From: Agelas oroides
Taxonomy: Eukaryota; Porifera; Demospongiae; Agelasida; Agelasidae
Reading direction: 5' to 3'
DNA length: 64,000 nucleotides
Assembly: GCA_949130485.1 (NCBI GenBank)
Contig: OX422196.1
Span: forward strand, 861,388-925,387
Part shown: positions 1-16,390 of the stretch, piece after piece
Layout of the letters: every line of letters starts with the position of its first letter
How positions within the stretch are numbered: position 1 is the first letter of the stretch
Translations under genes and position numbers: made by a program
Notes under the pieces: model-generated
Database searches by the model: none
The model's input: only the letters and a program-made list of their open reading frames with translations
What the model was told of the DNA's origin: nothing

Positions 1-5212
<5,212 letters not shown>

Positions 5213-5663
5213 ATGGCATCTGAGTTCACGGTGACCTTCAGGGCATACGACAGGGCGAACCAGCGCCCGCTGTACTTTAAGATGGACGGGAGGCGCTTCG
5301 GCAGCGAACGCACCATTAAGATCAGCTGTGACGTGAAATACGACATAACAGTCACCGTCAAACCGTCTGCATTACAGCTGCGGTGAGGAGAGTAATTAAA
5401 AAGGGAGGGACATAAACGTGGCTATGTAGACATAGTATATATAATTTGTTAACATGCAGGCAGCTCTACATCTGATCATAGCCATAGGTGAAATATTTGT
5501 GGAGTGTATATTCAGCAACTACTAGCTAGTGACGGTTGTACTAACTCCATTGCTGTGCACTATCACTTGTATGTCTCAATAGGATGTTCCATAGATTGCT
5601 TTGTGTATGCTGCTAATTGCACTATACACTTTGCTACAAGGCTCTCTACTCTCTTTCCATCTC

Positions 5664-5694
<31 letters not shown>

Positions 5695-6025
5695 ACACAG
5701 AAAGCTCATGATTGGTGGTGAGGATATTTTACCCGATGGAGTGGATGAAAGAGAAGACCGCACTACATATACCCTCACATGGCTCACTAATGGCTACACT
5801 TCCACACAAAAAGGCCGCAGGAGTGAGCTTAGATTCTCCTTTATGTTTGACAACCTGGAACTGGCTGAAAATTTCCAGGTGAAGTTTTATCCTGTGCAGA
5901 GCGGTACCCACCTCACATGGGGGACAAAGGTTGAGAGAATTGAGCTGGAGGCCAGGACCTCGAGGCCGGTGAAGGAGGCAGTAGACTTCCAGACCCTCAG
6001 TCCAACAAAAGTGACCTTCAAGTGA
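5213..6025 (+). CDS. CNRIP1: Cannabinoid receptor-interacting protein 1 homolog
   Basis: Two exons, 5213-5382 and 5701-6025, join in phase (CG then A gives Arg) across a 318-base intron that ends in a CA microsatellite. The product is about 164 residues, the normal family size. Diagnostic stretches are PLYFKMDGRRFG near residue 18, RTIKI, VTVKPSALQL, KLMIGG, and WQVKFY-like FQVKFYP followed by HLTWG. In vertebrates CNRIP1 binds the C-terminal tail of the CB1 receptor; the protein is much older than CB1, so the sponge partner is unknown. The start ATG at 5213 is the first in frame. It lies head to head with the EML-like gene and tail to tail with ZFYVE21. Confidence 0.9.
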
Positions 6026-6356
6026 TCAATTCAGAGACAAACATTGTTGTTGTTTTTTCCTGTTTATTAGCATCACTGCAGGTTATTTTTGGCAGATTCA
6101 CAAACCAGAGTAGCACTGTATCACTTGACTGGAGAACTTATACAGTAGTATATACATGCCCCCAAAATTAGAAAAAGTCTTACAAAATTTCATGTTAAAA
6201 ATGCATCAAACATCATAAAATTTACAACAGACCACTGAACAGAATTGGAAGGTACACATGATCAACTGATACTTAACAAACATTGTGGACTTTAACAAAC
6301 TTTCGTACTTTCCCAAAAGCAATGGGAGGGTTTTGTATTGAATTTGTGTGCTCTAT

Positions 6357-9008
6357 TCACTTGTTGCCGTGCACCATTATCAGTCCCTGAAAGAGAAAAC
6401 AAACAGCCATTTGTAACACAGGTTTTGTAGCAACAAGGAGAACTATCGGTAAAGGGGGGGGGGACAAACAGTCATTTGTAACACAGGTTTTGTAGCAACA
6501 AGGAGAACTATCGGTAAAGGGGGGAAGGGGGAGGTTCCTTGGATTTGTACTATCAGCCTGTCTCTCTCTGAAAACACCAACTCAACAGGAGTTGAAAAAA
6601 CCTGGTGTCTGAGTAATATTAATCCACTATTGAGGTATGTAGCAAGAAATAGGGTGCGGTGCAGGGCTACATGCCACTTGAATAGTCTGGCATATTAGGT
6701 AAAGAGAAAGTGTAGACAATGCCAGGAACTGAGAGCCTGGCTCACCCAACTGTACCTTTTTCAACCCTCTCAGCCATTCCACTGCTTGTTTCCTGTGCGT
6801 CTGTGTGGGTGTGAAAACGATTTTGTGTTCCTGCCCTCCAGACTTGTATACCAGCTGTAGGCTGATGTTCCTTGAACCGCTGCTGCCTCTCTTCCGTGAC
6901 GTTCCACCTTCACTACTCTCTGCATGACCAAGATTAAGATAGAAATAAAAGGCTAAAAGATTCGCAGCAACTAATAAGTTACCAATGCTTGCATACTGAC
7001 AGTATTTGACTAAGACTGGGTTGAAACAAATTAGGAGCTTTGTATCTGGATAACTGGGTATCTGCTGCTGTTACATACAGTCAATTGCTGTTCTCTAGCC
7101 TCGTCCCTAGCAATCAAAAACTGGAGACGGGGAAGGCCTAGAAGTGAGGCTAGCAAAGTTTAGCCAATCATCAACACCCATGGTTGTGCATGCAAGTCAA
7201 TTGATGATTGCAGAAGTGATTAATGTAAATCCAATGTAGTTTGTAATGTACGATTAGTCTATTGTGACTGCAGGTTCAAAGGTCAAAGGTTAGGTTACCT
7301 CTGAACAATTACCTACAGAAATATCAATGTAAAGTTTCATAAAGTTTTTGTGCAAAAATGCATCCAGATATCAGTCCATCTTGCAACATAGGACATTTGA
7401 CATCCTGATACCTGTGCTATCTCCAGCACGAGTCTCCACCTCCAGAATCTGCTTCATGTTGATGTGGGGATGGTCATCGGAGACGAGGATCTGCCGATGG
7501 TTGGGGCTCAGTTTGCAGTTGTACTCTATGGAGGAGTCTGATGAGTCAGAGAGGTGGAAATAGGCACCTGGTGGGTGGGAGGGGGAGGAAGGATGGGAGA
7601 GGGAAGAGGAGGGAGGGAGGGAGGGCGGAAGAGGAGGGAGGTAGGGAGGAAGGGAGAGAAAGGAGAGGAGAAGGAGAGAGGAGGGAGGAGGGGGAGAAAG
7701 GAGAAGGAGAGGAAGGGGGAGAGAGTAGAAGATAAAGAGTGAGTTTACCACCATGCAGTGGATTGAAATCTCTCATTTGAAAACAGCTGGCAGGTACATT
7801 CACAACTCCCCTTGCCATCTGGATGGGACTACATATTATGTTCACAGTATGTTCACAGTATGTCTGTATCTGAGGTGAAGCAGCTGCTGAAACTGATTAT
7901 AAAGGAAACACACATGGTCATGTGAGTTCACAACAGACGGTAGCAGCTGCTGCAACAACAATAGAGATAGTCTAGATTCTCTCGCACTCACCTCCAGAAA
8001 GTGAGCTAACTCACAACCTACCATTCATCAAGGGTTTGAGGTAGTGCTGGAAAAACTCCTCCTCGGAGTTACAGATGGTGGCACAATCCTTGCAGACCAG
8101 TACTGGGTCCACGTACCCCATGCGAGAGAGAGGACTCCGCTCACAACAGTCACTACACACCACGTCACCACAGCGCCGACAGTGGTGCTACATAAGTGAT
8201 GGAGGTGATGGTAATGATATCAAAGCAAGGGACATGGGACCAACTGGAAAGAATGGCACCAGAAATCTTTTCACCTGCTTAACCCTAACCCTTACCCTAT
8301 GGCCTAATGCTAATCCAGATTTCTGGTGCTGTTCTTTCCATTTGATCCAGTAAGTGACATTAGCCCATGCTACATGTACCTGTTCTGGATTTTGTCTTGC
8401 AGCTTTGGAGAAAAATTGGAAGCAAGTTTGAGGCTAACTGAATGTTACTGACTTACTCTTCTGTGTGTGAAGGTGAAGGGAGACTTGCACTTGTCACATT
8501 GAGGGCTCTGCAATGAGAAGAAACGACATTACTTGTAGGAAAAGAAAGGGACTGGGGATCATTTTCTAAACTTAGTGGTGGGTCTTACAAGCCAGACCCA
8601 ACCAACCTCAGCACGGATCACGATAGCAATCCACACTGAGTCTGGGTTGTAAGAGAAGATGGAAGGCTCGTGGAGGGCATTATTAGGAACACCTGCCTTA
8701 AACATACTTTTTACCATGACGGGCTTCATAGTTTAGACAAATATTTACTGCTCTTTCTCTTCTGCTTCCTTACCCACAACACTACTGAAGCTACATACAG
8801 CTTCCCTCCCTCCCCCTCCCACGCTTTCCGTATGGAAAGCGTTCGCGGACACCTTTTCGTCTGCGTGCCAGACGGGTTCTTCCAGGTCGAACAGGGACTT
8901 TTCCTCTCCTACCATCTTCAGCCCTCGCCGCGTGTACTGCAGCGTTTTGACCTGCGGGGAGTCGGGAGTCTCTTCTGTATCCACACCTGCTATCTTTACA
9001 TCAGCCAT
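6357..9008 (-). CDS. ZFYVE21: ZFYVE21-like FYVE and PH-like domain protein
   Basis: Six exons read on the minus strand: 8853-9008, 8457-8507, 8023-8187, 7412-7567, 6756-6919, 6357-6386, all in phase. The N-terminus carries the family tag GLKMVGEE then LEEPVW just before the zinc finger. The FYVE finger follows (CDKCKSPFTFTHRRHHCRRCG, with the basic HHCRRC patch, then CSDCC and CKDCATIC). A C-terminal PH-like domain includes AYFHLSDSSD and the strand QILVSDDHPHINMKQI. The family binds PtdIns3P and acts at endosomes and focal adhesions. The protein ends GLIMVHGNK. Length is about 240 residues, as expected. It is convergent with CNRIP1 and lies 140 bases downstream of the GCNA stop on the same strand. 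Confidence 0.9.
6399..6524. repeat. 65-base direct duplication
   Basis: Two near-identical 65-base units in tandem (each beginning ACAAACAG and ending GGTAAAGGGG) lie in the last intron of ZFYVE21. It looks like a recent local duplication. Confidence 0.85.
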
Positions 9009-9148
9009 TCTCAACAGCGGGCTCAGCAACTGGCGCTGCATTTCGCGGGTTCCAAGTTTAATATAGCAACAGTATGCGGGGGTTAACATTAAAATGTGCG
9101 GGGAGTAAAAAAGAAAAATAAATGGCCCCCGAAAATGGAAGGGCAAAA

Positions 9149-12100
9149 TCATGCCGAAAAGGATCTACGTGTATCAGCTATGGTGGCATTATCTTTCTCG
9201 TGGTATGCAGTCTTGAGTTTTTCCATGACATCTTTGTGGCTTCCACCTGGTGTCTGCAGCTTCATTGTGGTATAGTTCTCCTTCACAAACTGAGCATATC
9301 TGTTTAGCTTCTTCACGACAGGGGTGCCATCAGCCTTCAGCCTTGGAAGCAACTCCAGTGTACTGGGAGGGTAGCAGAAGTGACAGCAGTGAATACACAC
9401 TAGATCTGTCCAAGGTTCCCACACCATCAGCTTAGTCAGTACCCCAGACCCTTCTGACCGGGAGAGGAAGGGTCCGGGATACAGACTACTGGCAGCTATC
9501 ACGACTTGCAGTGTGTAAGCTGAGGTGTGGGGGAGTCTGGGAATGAGGGTAAAGACTTCCCTCTAGGAGGAGGAGGAAGCAACAGCATGGTCTGATGGTC
9601 TTACCCAAGACAGCATGGACATCTATCAGTTTGCAGGTTCACTGACTTAGAATGTCGTCCAAATCTAATCAGGAAGATTGATACAGAATCACATCAGCAA
9701 TTACAGATGTACGTAGCTACTGGCCATGGCATAGAGCTTACTGGTGGTCACATCTGGTGCACTTGTACATATGTTTGTAGGCTATCTCATAACCATGGCA
9801 ACGGGTCACAGGCTCAAGGTCTGGGTGTATCATGCTCACTTTTCTAGCCCTGCAGTGACAACAATAACAACATCAAACAAACAACAAACAAACAAACAAC
9901 AAACAAACAACAGTAGTTATAGTGCCAGCACCTCTACACAGTGCCTGGGAATAAGGCTAGTTCAATCAATGCATTACCAGGCCTTCCACTGCGCTCCGTG
10001 TCCACCACCCTTGATTCCATCAATGATCCATGTGGCTGCATGGCACATCTCATGAATCAGAGTTGCTCGAATTCTCTCTGGAGGCGAGGAAAAAGTAGAA
10101 CGAAAAACGTGCTGTGAATGGTAAATATTTACTGGAGAAGTCGCTGATGCTTTACCATATGAATCACAAACTTTAGTTGAGAGTTCAATACGGGCATGAC
10201 GCCTGGAGAGCCCAAACCTGGAGCAAAATAGAAAACGTGTGTGTGTTACACTTCTTCCCTAGTCTTATCCCCAGTGAGGCCAGTTGTATGTACTGACGGT
10301 CTGGGAACGAGACTGCTCCTCCTCTTGTCCAAGACTAAAATGAAGCTACCCTTACCCCAGGTTGTAGCAGTAACCAGCAGTTGTACGTAGCTTGTTGTTC
10401 CATTTGATCTCCAAGTCTGCAGGCAGCTGTAATACATGATACCAGTTAGCGTGGTTACATGTATGCCTTGTGTTGTCTTGAACGCACCTTGTTTTCAAAG
10501 ACAGTGGAGTTGAATAGCTCAAACAGTTCCTGTATCATCTCCGTCTTGTGTCGACTGAAGTTCTTGTTGGCTGACGGTGTGGTCACTGGCTTAGGAATGT
10601 ACTTACGAAATCCTGCGTAAAGATTGGACAAATGCTCAACAATAATAAGTTCTTACGCACAACCAAGAGCACATCAAGCTGCCAAACTGTCAGGCCCTTT
10701 CCCACACATGGCAAGAAAAGAGGTTTGGGGCTACATAACTGCATCATAGAAGTTAAAATAACTAGGCAATACTGTAAGCCCCAGTCTCATTCCCAGACCA
10801 CAAGGTTTGGGAATGAGACCAAGTTGGTGCCAACCTGCAACTGGTGTGGAATAGTATGTGTGGTTCATTTCACCCAAGGGTGTGCAGATGGGTTTAGGAG
10901 GATGGAGTTGGGTGGTTGGTTTTGTAGTGATGCTGTCGTCCATGTGAGGTGACCCACAGAACGCCACTCTGATGTACGGAGTGTCAGAGGTGCTGTAAGA
11001 GGGCGTGGCCAAGGGCACCTTCCAGGGGGTGTGGTTCTCATTGGGAACCTCACCATCACTATCGCTCTCCACCTCCTCGGAGTCACTTGCAATAAATGCA
11101 GCAAGGCTGTGCAAGTGAGCATGTGTGCACAGGTGTAGAAGGGAGACATCTTAAGAGGGTGTGTGTAGAGACTGCCATGACACTGTGTACCTCTTTCTGG
11201 AAGAAATATGTTTTGGAGCATTCTTCTTAGAGGACTCAATCTTCAATTGCACAAACACTGAAACGAGAAAAAGTGCGATAAAGATCTCACACCGATTCTT
11301 AGACTCATCTTTTGTTACAAACGTTTGGAAAGACATAGCTACCTAGCCCCACTCGAGCTCCCAGCCTGTTTCTTACAATTTTCCAGCTTCTCATCAGCTT
11401 CCTCATCATCAGAGTCCACCACAATCGGCTGAGACACAGACCTGCATGGGAGATGGCGTGACAGCCAATAACTCCAGTCTAGCATGCTACAGACTCCACT
11501 ACAGCATACAACATCCTCATACAACATTTGCAACTGTGTTATAATTATATGAAGAATTGATCAGGCAGAAGCTTTGGTGTGTATAGGCAAGAGCGCACGA
11601 TAGCGTCATTTCTAAAAATGACATCATCATGCACTCTTGGTATAGGCAAGAGCTAGAGTAAGAGCGTGTAACTCCAATAGAAGCCCGTAGTCCGGGCAAA
11701 ATTATTGAACCGTACTAAAAATAGAACACCCGGTCACGTGCGTGCTTAGCAACAATGCATAAGGGCCTATGTCAACGCAGCGTGCGCAGGGCGTGTTACT
11801 ATTTTTAGTACTGGCGGTAAATTCCGCCCGGTTTCGAATTTTACGTAGTTACACACTCTTACTCTAGCCGCCCGTTCTTATGCGCTCTTGGTACAGGGTA
11901 TTGTTAGTCTCGAACCCAGACTTTCCATCCTAGATTTTGTCTCGCAGCTTTGTGAGACAAAAACCGATTGGAGTTCACTAGGGTATTGTAGGTGAAGCCT
12001 TCATACAATATTGCTATGGGGGTGTGGTCCAAGTTGGTTAAAGACGTCGTGTAAGGGCTCTATCTTACAGGTCTGGATCTGGGATTACACTCACCCAATA

Positions 12101-13219
12101 GCAGTACTGCACGTAGTTTGAGGCTCCGCTGTGCTGGTACCATTGTCCACAGTGGGATCATCGTCCACTCCAGTCACCTCCTCCTCCACAGTATGACAGC
12201 TGTTCTCGTCAGCCATGTCACACCCACTAAGATCAAAAGGTTCCACCTTCAAGATCAACTCGCTGTAGTCACTAGCGTGGCCTGGTGAAATTTCTTCCAC
12301 TCTCAATTCCTTGACAGGACTGTCAATGTTGGAGCAGACCTCTTCAGGACTTAGGAACGAGACTTCTCCGCAGTCGTATTTTTGTTGTCGTAGTTTGGAT
12401 CCAGCAACAGGGTCTAGGGGGCTGGTAGACTGATCACCTTCCAAGTGAGGTGTTGCAACTGGGATATTTGGGGTGAGTACAGATGCTTCTCTCTCCTCTT
12501 CCGTACACTGGGGAACTAGACCGGTGTTTGGAGTTAGCTCTGGCGTTGGGACATCAAAGAGGAAGGACTCGGATACACCCTCCCCATAATGACTAAATGT
12601 ATGGCTCCCAGAAAGCCCAGGAGAAGGGGGTGGGGACTCGGATGGGAGCGAGGAGAAAGAGTTTGTGACACATGTGTAGCTTGTATCCAGACATGCCTCC
12701 TCCTCTGGACAGCTGGTACAAGGCCGTGGTGATGTTGATCCGGATTGGCCTTGGAAGATGGTACCCCATAGCAGATTGAGCTGAAGAAAGAAAAAAAAAG
12801 ACCAGTGTGTCTAAAACTATAGGATAGATGGCTAGCTGTGCAGTGGTTTAATACCTTAGACTTGAGGTCTTCAAGGGGAAGTCTCAACTCAATGAATCCA
12901 CTGGTCTCACACAGCTGCAGAAAGTCTAGCAGCAAGTCCACAGACACCTGACCTGATGGAGAGCGATGCATCTTTCTTACTTCTCTGTGCCACCACAGAT
13001 AGTAAAGCACTAGTAGCACACTAATCTACGGTGATCTACCATCTATGGATGTCATGTACTAGTCTGGTTCCGAGACTAGTCATGTACCTGGGGCTAGTAT
13101 TTGTACTTGAATCCGACGTGGCACTAGTGTCATGCACTATGCAAACTACCCGCTAACACCCGTGCCCACTTCGATCCCAGCTGTTGAAGCACATCCTTAC
13201 TACTTTCTTCCATGTTCAT
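9149..13219 (-). CDS. GCNA: GCNA homolog (acidic disordered region, SprT protease, zinc finger, HMG-like)
   Basis: About 11 exons; the clear ones are 13150-13219 (ATG 13219), 12855-12952, 12095-12780, 11343-11441, 10874-11085, 10488-10612, about 10356-10430, about 10150-10217, about 9973-10080, about 9730-9848, about 9610-9670, 9149-9363. A long Ser/Asp/Glu-rich N-terminus holds PIVVDSDDEEADE, a SUMO-interacting-like motif, and SDSEEVESDSDGE. The SprT-like metalloprotease core has LIHEMCHAA, the HExxH zinc motif, then GHGAQW. A Cys4 finger follows (CTRC ... CPCC) and a C-terminal HMG-box-like segment (LNRYAQFVKENYTTMK). This full architecture is that of GCNA, which resolves DNA-protein crosslinks in germ cells. 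A possible extra basic exon near 11190-11265 is unresolved. It shares a 105-base divergent region with the RBR ligase gene. Confidence 0.87.
10783..10821. mobile_element. Short foldback element (GTCTCATTCCCAG variant)
   Basis: Arms AGTCTCATTCCCAGACC and its inverted partner around GGTTTGGGAATGAGACC with a very short loop, in a GCNA intron. It is a GTCTCATT subtype of the dispersed CCTCGTTCCCAG family. Confidence 0.65.
11645..11891 (+). mobile_element. MITE family B, copy 1
   Basis: About 245 bases in a GCNA intron. The right terminus ends GCCGCCCGTTCTTATGCGC then TCTTGG. The left terminus is a shortened inverted copy (AGAGTAAGAGCGTGTAACTCC). The core contains TACTAAAAATAGAACACC and GTTACTATTTTTAGTACTGG, which are themselves mutually inverted. 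It matches copies at 14959-15171 (opposite orientation) and 39169-39392. No transposase is encoded, so this is a non-autonomous element. Confidence 0.8.
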
Positions 13220-13324
13220 GATAACTTGAAAATTTGAAAATCAGACACGTAAACAATGTTTAAAACCAACCAATCAGACTTATTAAACGTGACGTCACGT
13301 AGCTCGAGCCGCCTATATGACGAA
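13220..13324. promoter_or_regulatory. Divergent intergenic region, GCNA / RBR ligase
   Basis: Only 105 bases lie between opposed start codons. The sequence includes TGACGTCACG at 13289-13298, a perfect CRE-like palindrome that could bind bZIP factors. A shared promoter is inferred. Confidence 0.55.
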
Positions 13325-15638
13325 ATGGCTGAAGGAGACTGTTGTACACTTGAGAAAGAGGGGGAGGAGGAGGAGGAGGAGGAGGAGAACGTGGAGCAGC
13401 AGAGGACGGAGCTGGAGATGCTTCAGAGCATCTATAGCAATGAAATAATCATTGTGAAGGAAAACAGTGAATTTCTGGCAAGTAATGTGATGTAGGCCAT
13501 TATCCAACTAGCCCCCTGTCACCCACTCCATGCATGATACCTGGTGGTGAACGATCTGAGGACACTAAATTTCATTACGCCATCTTGATTACAGGTGACT
13601 GTTGCTCCCCAGATTGAGGGTGAAGTTCAACTTGTTCTTTCAACTACTTCCGGCAACCTCTCTGTACCGACTACCTCACAGGATGGAATGCAGTCCACTG
13701 GGCGGTCCACACGAGTCACCCATCTCCCTCCCATTGAACTGTACGTAAAGTACCACTCTGGATACCCCTCAAAACTGCCCCCCAACTTCCACATATCTTC
13801 ACGTTGGATTGATCCAAAAGTTGTTCCATTCATTTTAGAGAAATTGCAGCAGTTATTCACTCCAGACTTCCCTATGGTGTTTGAGTGCATCACATACCTA
13901 CAGCAAGAGTTTGTGAGAGACTTCAGTACCTACAAAAACACAATACCGCATGAGGACCACCCTTATCAGCAACCTATAAACACAGATGAACGACCATCTG
14001 ATCTACACACCCAACACAGTGACAGGCCATCCTTGTCCAACCATCCGTGTCAGGTCTTCCTTCGAAGTACCTCCCTACTGGATGACATGGAAGAGTTCGA
14101 TCGGTATGAGGACCATAAGGAGTTTCTGAAAAACAAACATGAGTGCGGGATTTGCGTCTCAGAACTGTTGGGGGAGGAATTCTGCGAGCCATGTGACACT
14201 TGCAAGCAGCTGTTTTGCAAGAACTGTATCCTGGGATACTGTCAGGTAGGTTGTCTAGATCAGCACTGATTGCACTTTGGAGCACAAGAAAACCATTTAT
14301 TAAGCATACACCATTTATTTAACTCCAATAATAGGTATATATACCTGTATTTAACCCTTACACTCCAAGTAAGCATGTTAACATTCTCTAGGTGTGTATA
14401 GGTGAGGGTCAGGTGGGCCACTTGCAATGTCCCTACCAGAGCTGTACCAGTCCCCTCTCTGACACTTTACTCCAGGGCATCCTACCAAAGGAGCTATTTG
14501 AAAGGTCAGAAGTGCTTTTTTAAACTTACTCTCACAGCCATACTTGAGCTCGATCCTCTCACATTTTTTACAGGTATGTTCATTTGCGCAATGAGGTTCA
14601 GCTGGATTCTGTTCCTGGAATGGTGTTTTGTCCTAGGACATCATGTGGTTCCAGGGTAATCTCGGAACCGGACTCAAACCTGGCTATGTGTCCCCAGTGT
14701 GCATTTCCCTTCTGCAAATTATGCAGGCAGACATGGCATGGGCCTGGAATTTGCCCTGCACTTGAAAAAGTAGGTATACCACACCATACATTGTTGTATG
14801 TTAACAAATATGCTCTTACTAAATAATGAGGTTGATATACCATACCATATGTTATGCCCTTACTAATCAGGTTGGTATACCCATTGTTGTTGCTGTTATG
14901 CACTTACTACTGGGGTTGGTATACCGCACCATACATTGTTGTATGTTAACTGTTACTGTAACTACGTAAAATTCGAAACCGGTCAGAATTTACCATGAGT
15001 ACTAAAAATAGTAACACGTACTGCACAGCTGTGCGTAGACATAAGCCGTTGTTGCTAAGCATGTGACTGGGTGTTCTATTTATAGTACAGTTCAATAATT
15101 TTGACCGGACTACGGGCATCTATTGGAGTTACACACTCTTACTCTAGCCGCCCGTTCTTATGCACTCTTGGTGCACATGATGTCATTTTCATGAAAATGA
15201 CATCATCTGAGGTTATATGCTCTTACTGCTGAGGTTGGGACCCAACAAGGTGATGAAGTGGAGGTCAACACTGTCATTGTAAAGAAAAAGAACAAGCAGG
15301 ACCAGAGGAGAATTGAAGAACTGAAGGCAAGCTACATGACAGGGGAAGAGCCTACCCCCATCTCACTCTCTGGCATGCATGTACCTGTCCCCAAAACACA
15401 AACATCATCATCATGGCTGCTTTCCTCCTTCTCTCTCCCCCAGAGCCTCATCTGGATGCGTTCTGGTGAGAATGCAAGGCCATGCCCCAAGTGCCAGAGC
15501 ATGATCCAGAAGAATGGTGGCTGTAACAAGATGACATGCAGAAGCTGTGCTTCCTCCTTCTGCTGGTTGTGCGGGAACCTCATAGCTGGGTGAGTGTAGA
15601 GACAGTAGCCTCCTTCTCTGACTCCCAACTCTAATTTT

Positions 15639-15696
<58 letters not shown>

Positions 15697-16309
15697 GTAG
15701 CTACAACCACTTCAATAGCAGTGGCTGTCAGTTGTTCAGGCCAGAGGACTACCTCCCTCCACAGGAGCAGGGACGGGGGAGGGAAGTAGTGGAGGCCCCC
15801 AATGACGAACAGCTGTTACAAGATGTACTGATGTCTGAGTGCCCTCGGTGTGGACAGGTGGGTAGACGTATAGTAAACATTCCAGTGTCTAGCCTTGCTC
15901 CTAGCCGCATTTCCAGAGCTTTTCGATTGTATGTTCACTGAAAAGCTGGGGAGGAGCTTGCTCACAGGTCATTTTGCACAACCTAAAATTGGGAAAATAA
16001 AGCCATTGCATTTCTGTCTCAAAATTGCTTCACAGGATCACTCACTAAGTCATGAGCTTACAATTCCACCCACAATGACTGACACAGGTTGAGAGCAAGA
16101 CCAACAACCGTAACTGGATCCACTGTCGCAAATGTCACTTCCAGTACTGCCATCTCTGTCGAGAAGCCTGCTTCGGTGCCTGGCATTTCAGTGAATATGG
16201 CTGTAAGCAGCTAACCACTGTCACAGAGGATCTTGCCCTCTTCACCCAAGAGAGGAGGAAGAAGAGAAGTGAGGGAGAAGCAATTGTGGAGACTGACAAC
16301 CTATCTTAA
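13325..16309 (+). CDS. RNF14-like RWD and RBR E3 ubiquitin ligase
   Basis: Exons 13325-13477, 13595-14245, 14392-14504, 14574-14769, about 15235-15589 (possibly split by a 60-base intron ending near 15442), 15701-15857, 16088-16309. A poly-Glu run near residue 15 precedes an RWD domain ([31 protein letters not shown]). RING1 is [17 protein letters not shown] ... CKNC, an IBR follows (CPRTSCGS ... CPQC ... CKLC), then RING2 with [12 protein letters not shown] and CWLC, which carries the catalytic cysteine of RBR ligases. RWD plus RBR identifies the RNF14 group. A further Cys/His module (CPRCGQ, IHCRKC, CHLC, then H and GC) follows RING2 and is absent from vertebrate RNF14 as I know it. Intron 1 uses a GC donor (CTG then GCAAGT). 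Confidence 0.85.
14959..15171 (-). mobile_element. MITE family B, copy 2 (inverted, one end lost)
   Basis: About 213 bases in an intron of the RBR ligase gene, reverse-complement of copy 1 through most of its length. Only the end carrying CTCTTACTCTAGCCGCCCG is intact; the other ends at TAACTACGTAAAATTC. A small separate palindrome (ATGATGTCATTTTCATGAAAATGACATCAT-like, 15176-15205) abuts it. Confidence 0.8.
15639..15692. repeat. (CT)n microsatellite at a splice acceptor
   Basis: About 27 CT units form the polypyrimidine tract immediately before the acceptor at 15700 in the RBR ligase gene. Length variation here could affect splicing. Confidence 0.95.
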
Positions 16310-16390
16310 ACACCATTAAATTGATTTTTTTATACTAACAAGGGTTACTGTCATATATTTTTAAGTCAGTAACCACGGTAATGATTATTG

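Noticed and set aside
10632-10952. Plus-strand 106-codon frame
   Set aside because: It covers a GCNA intron with a foldback element and antisense of a GCNA exon.
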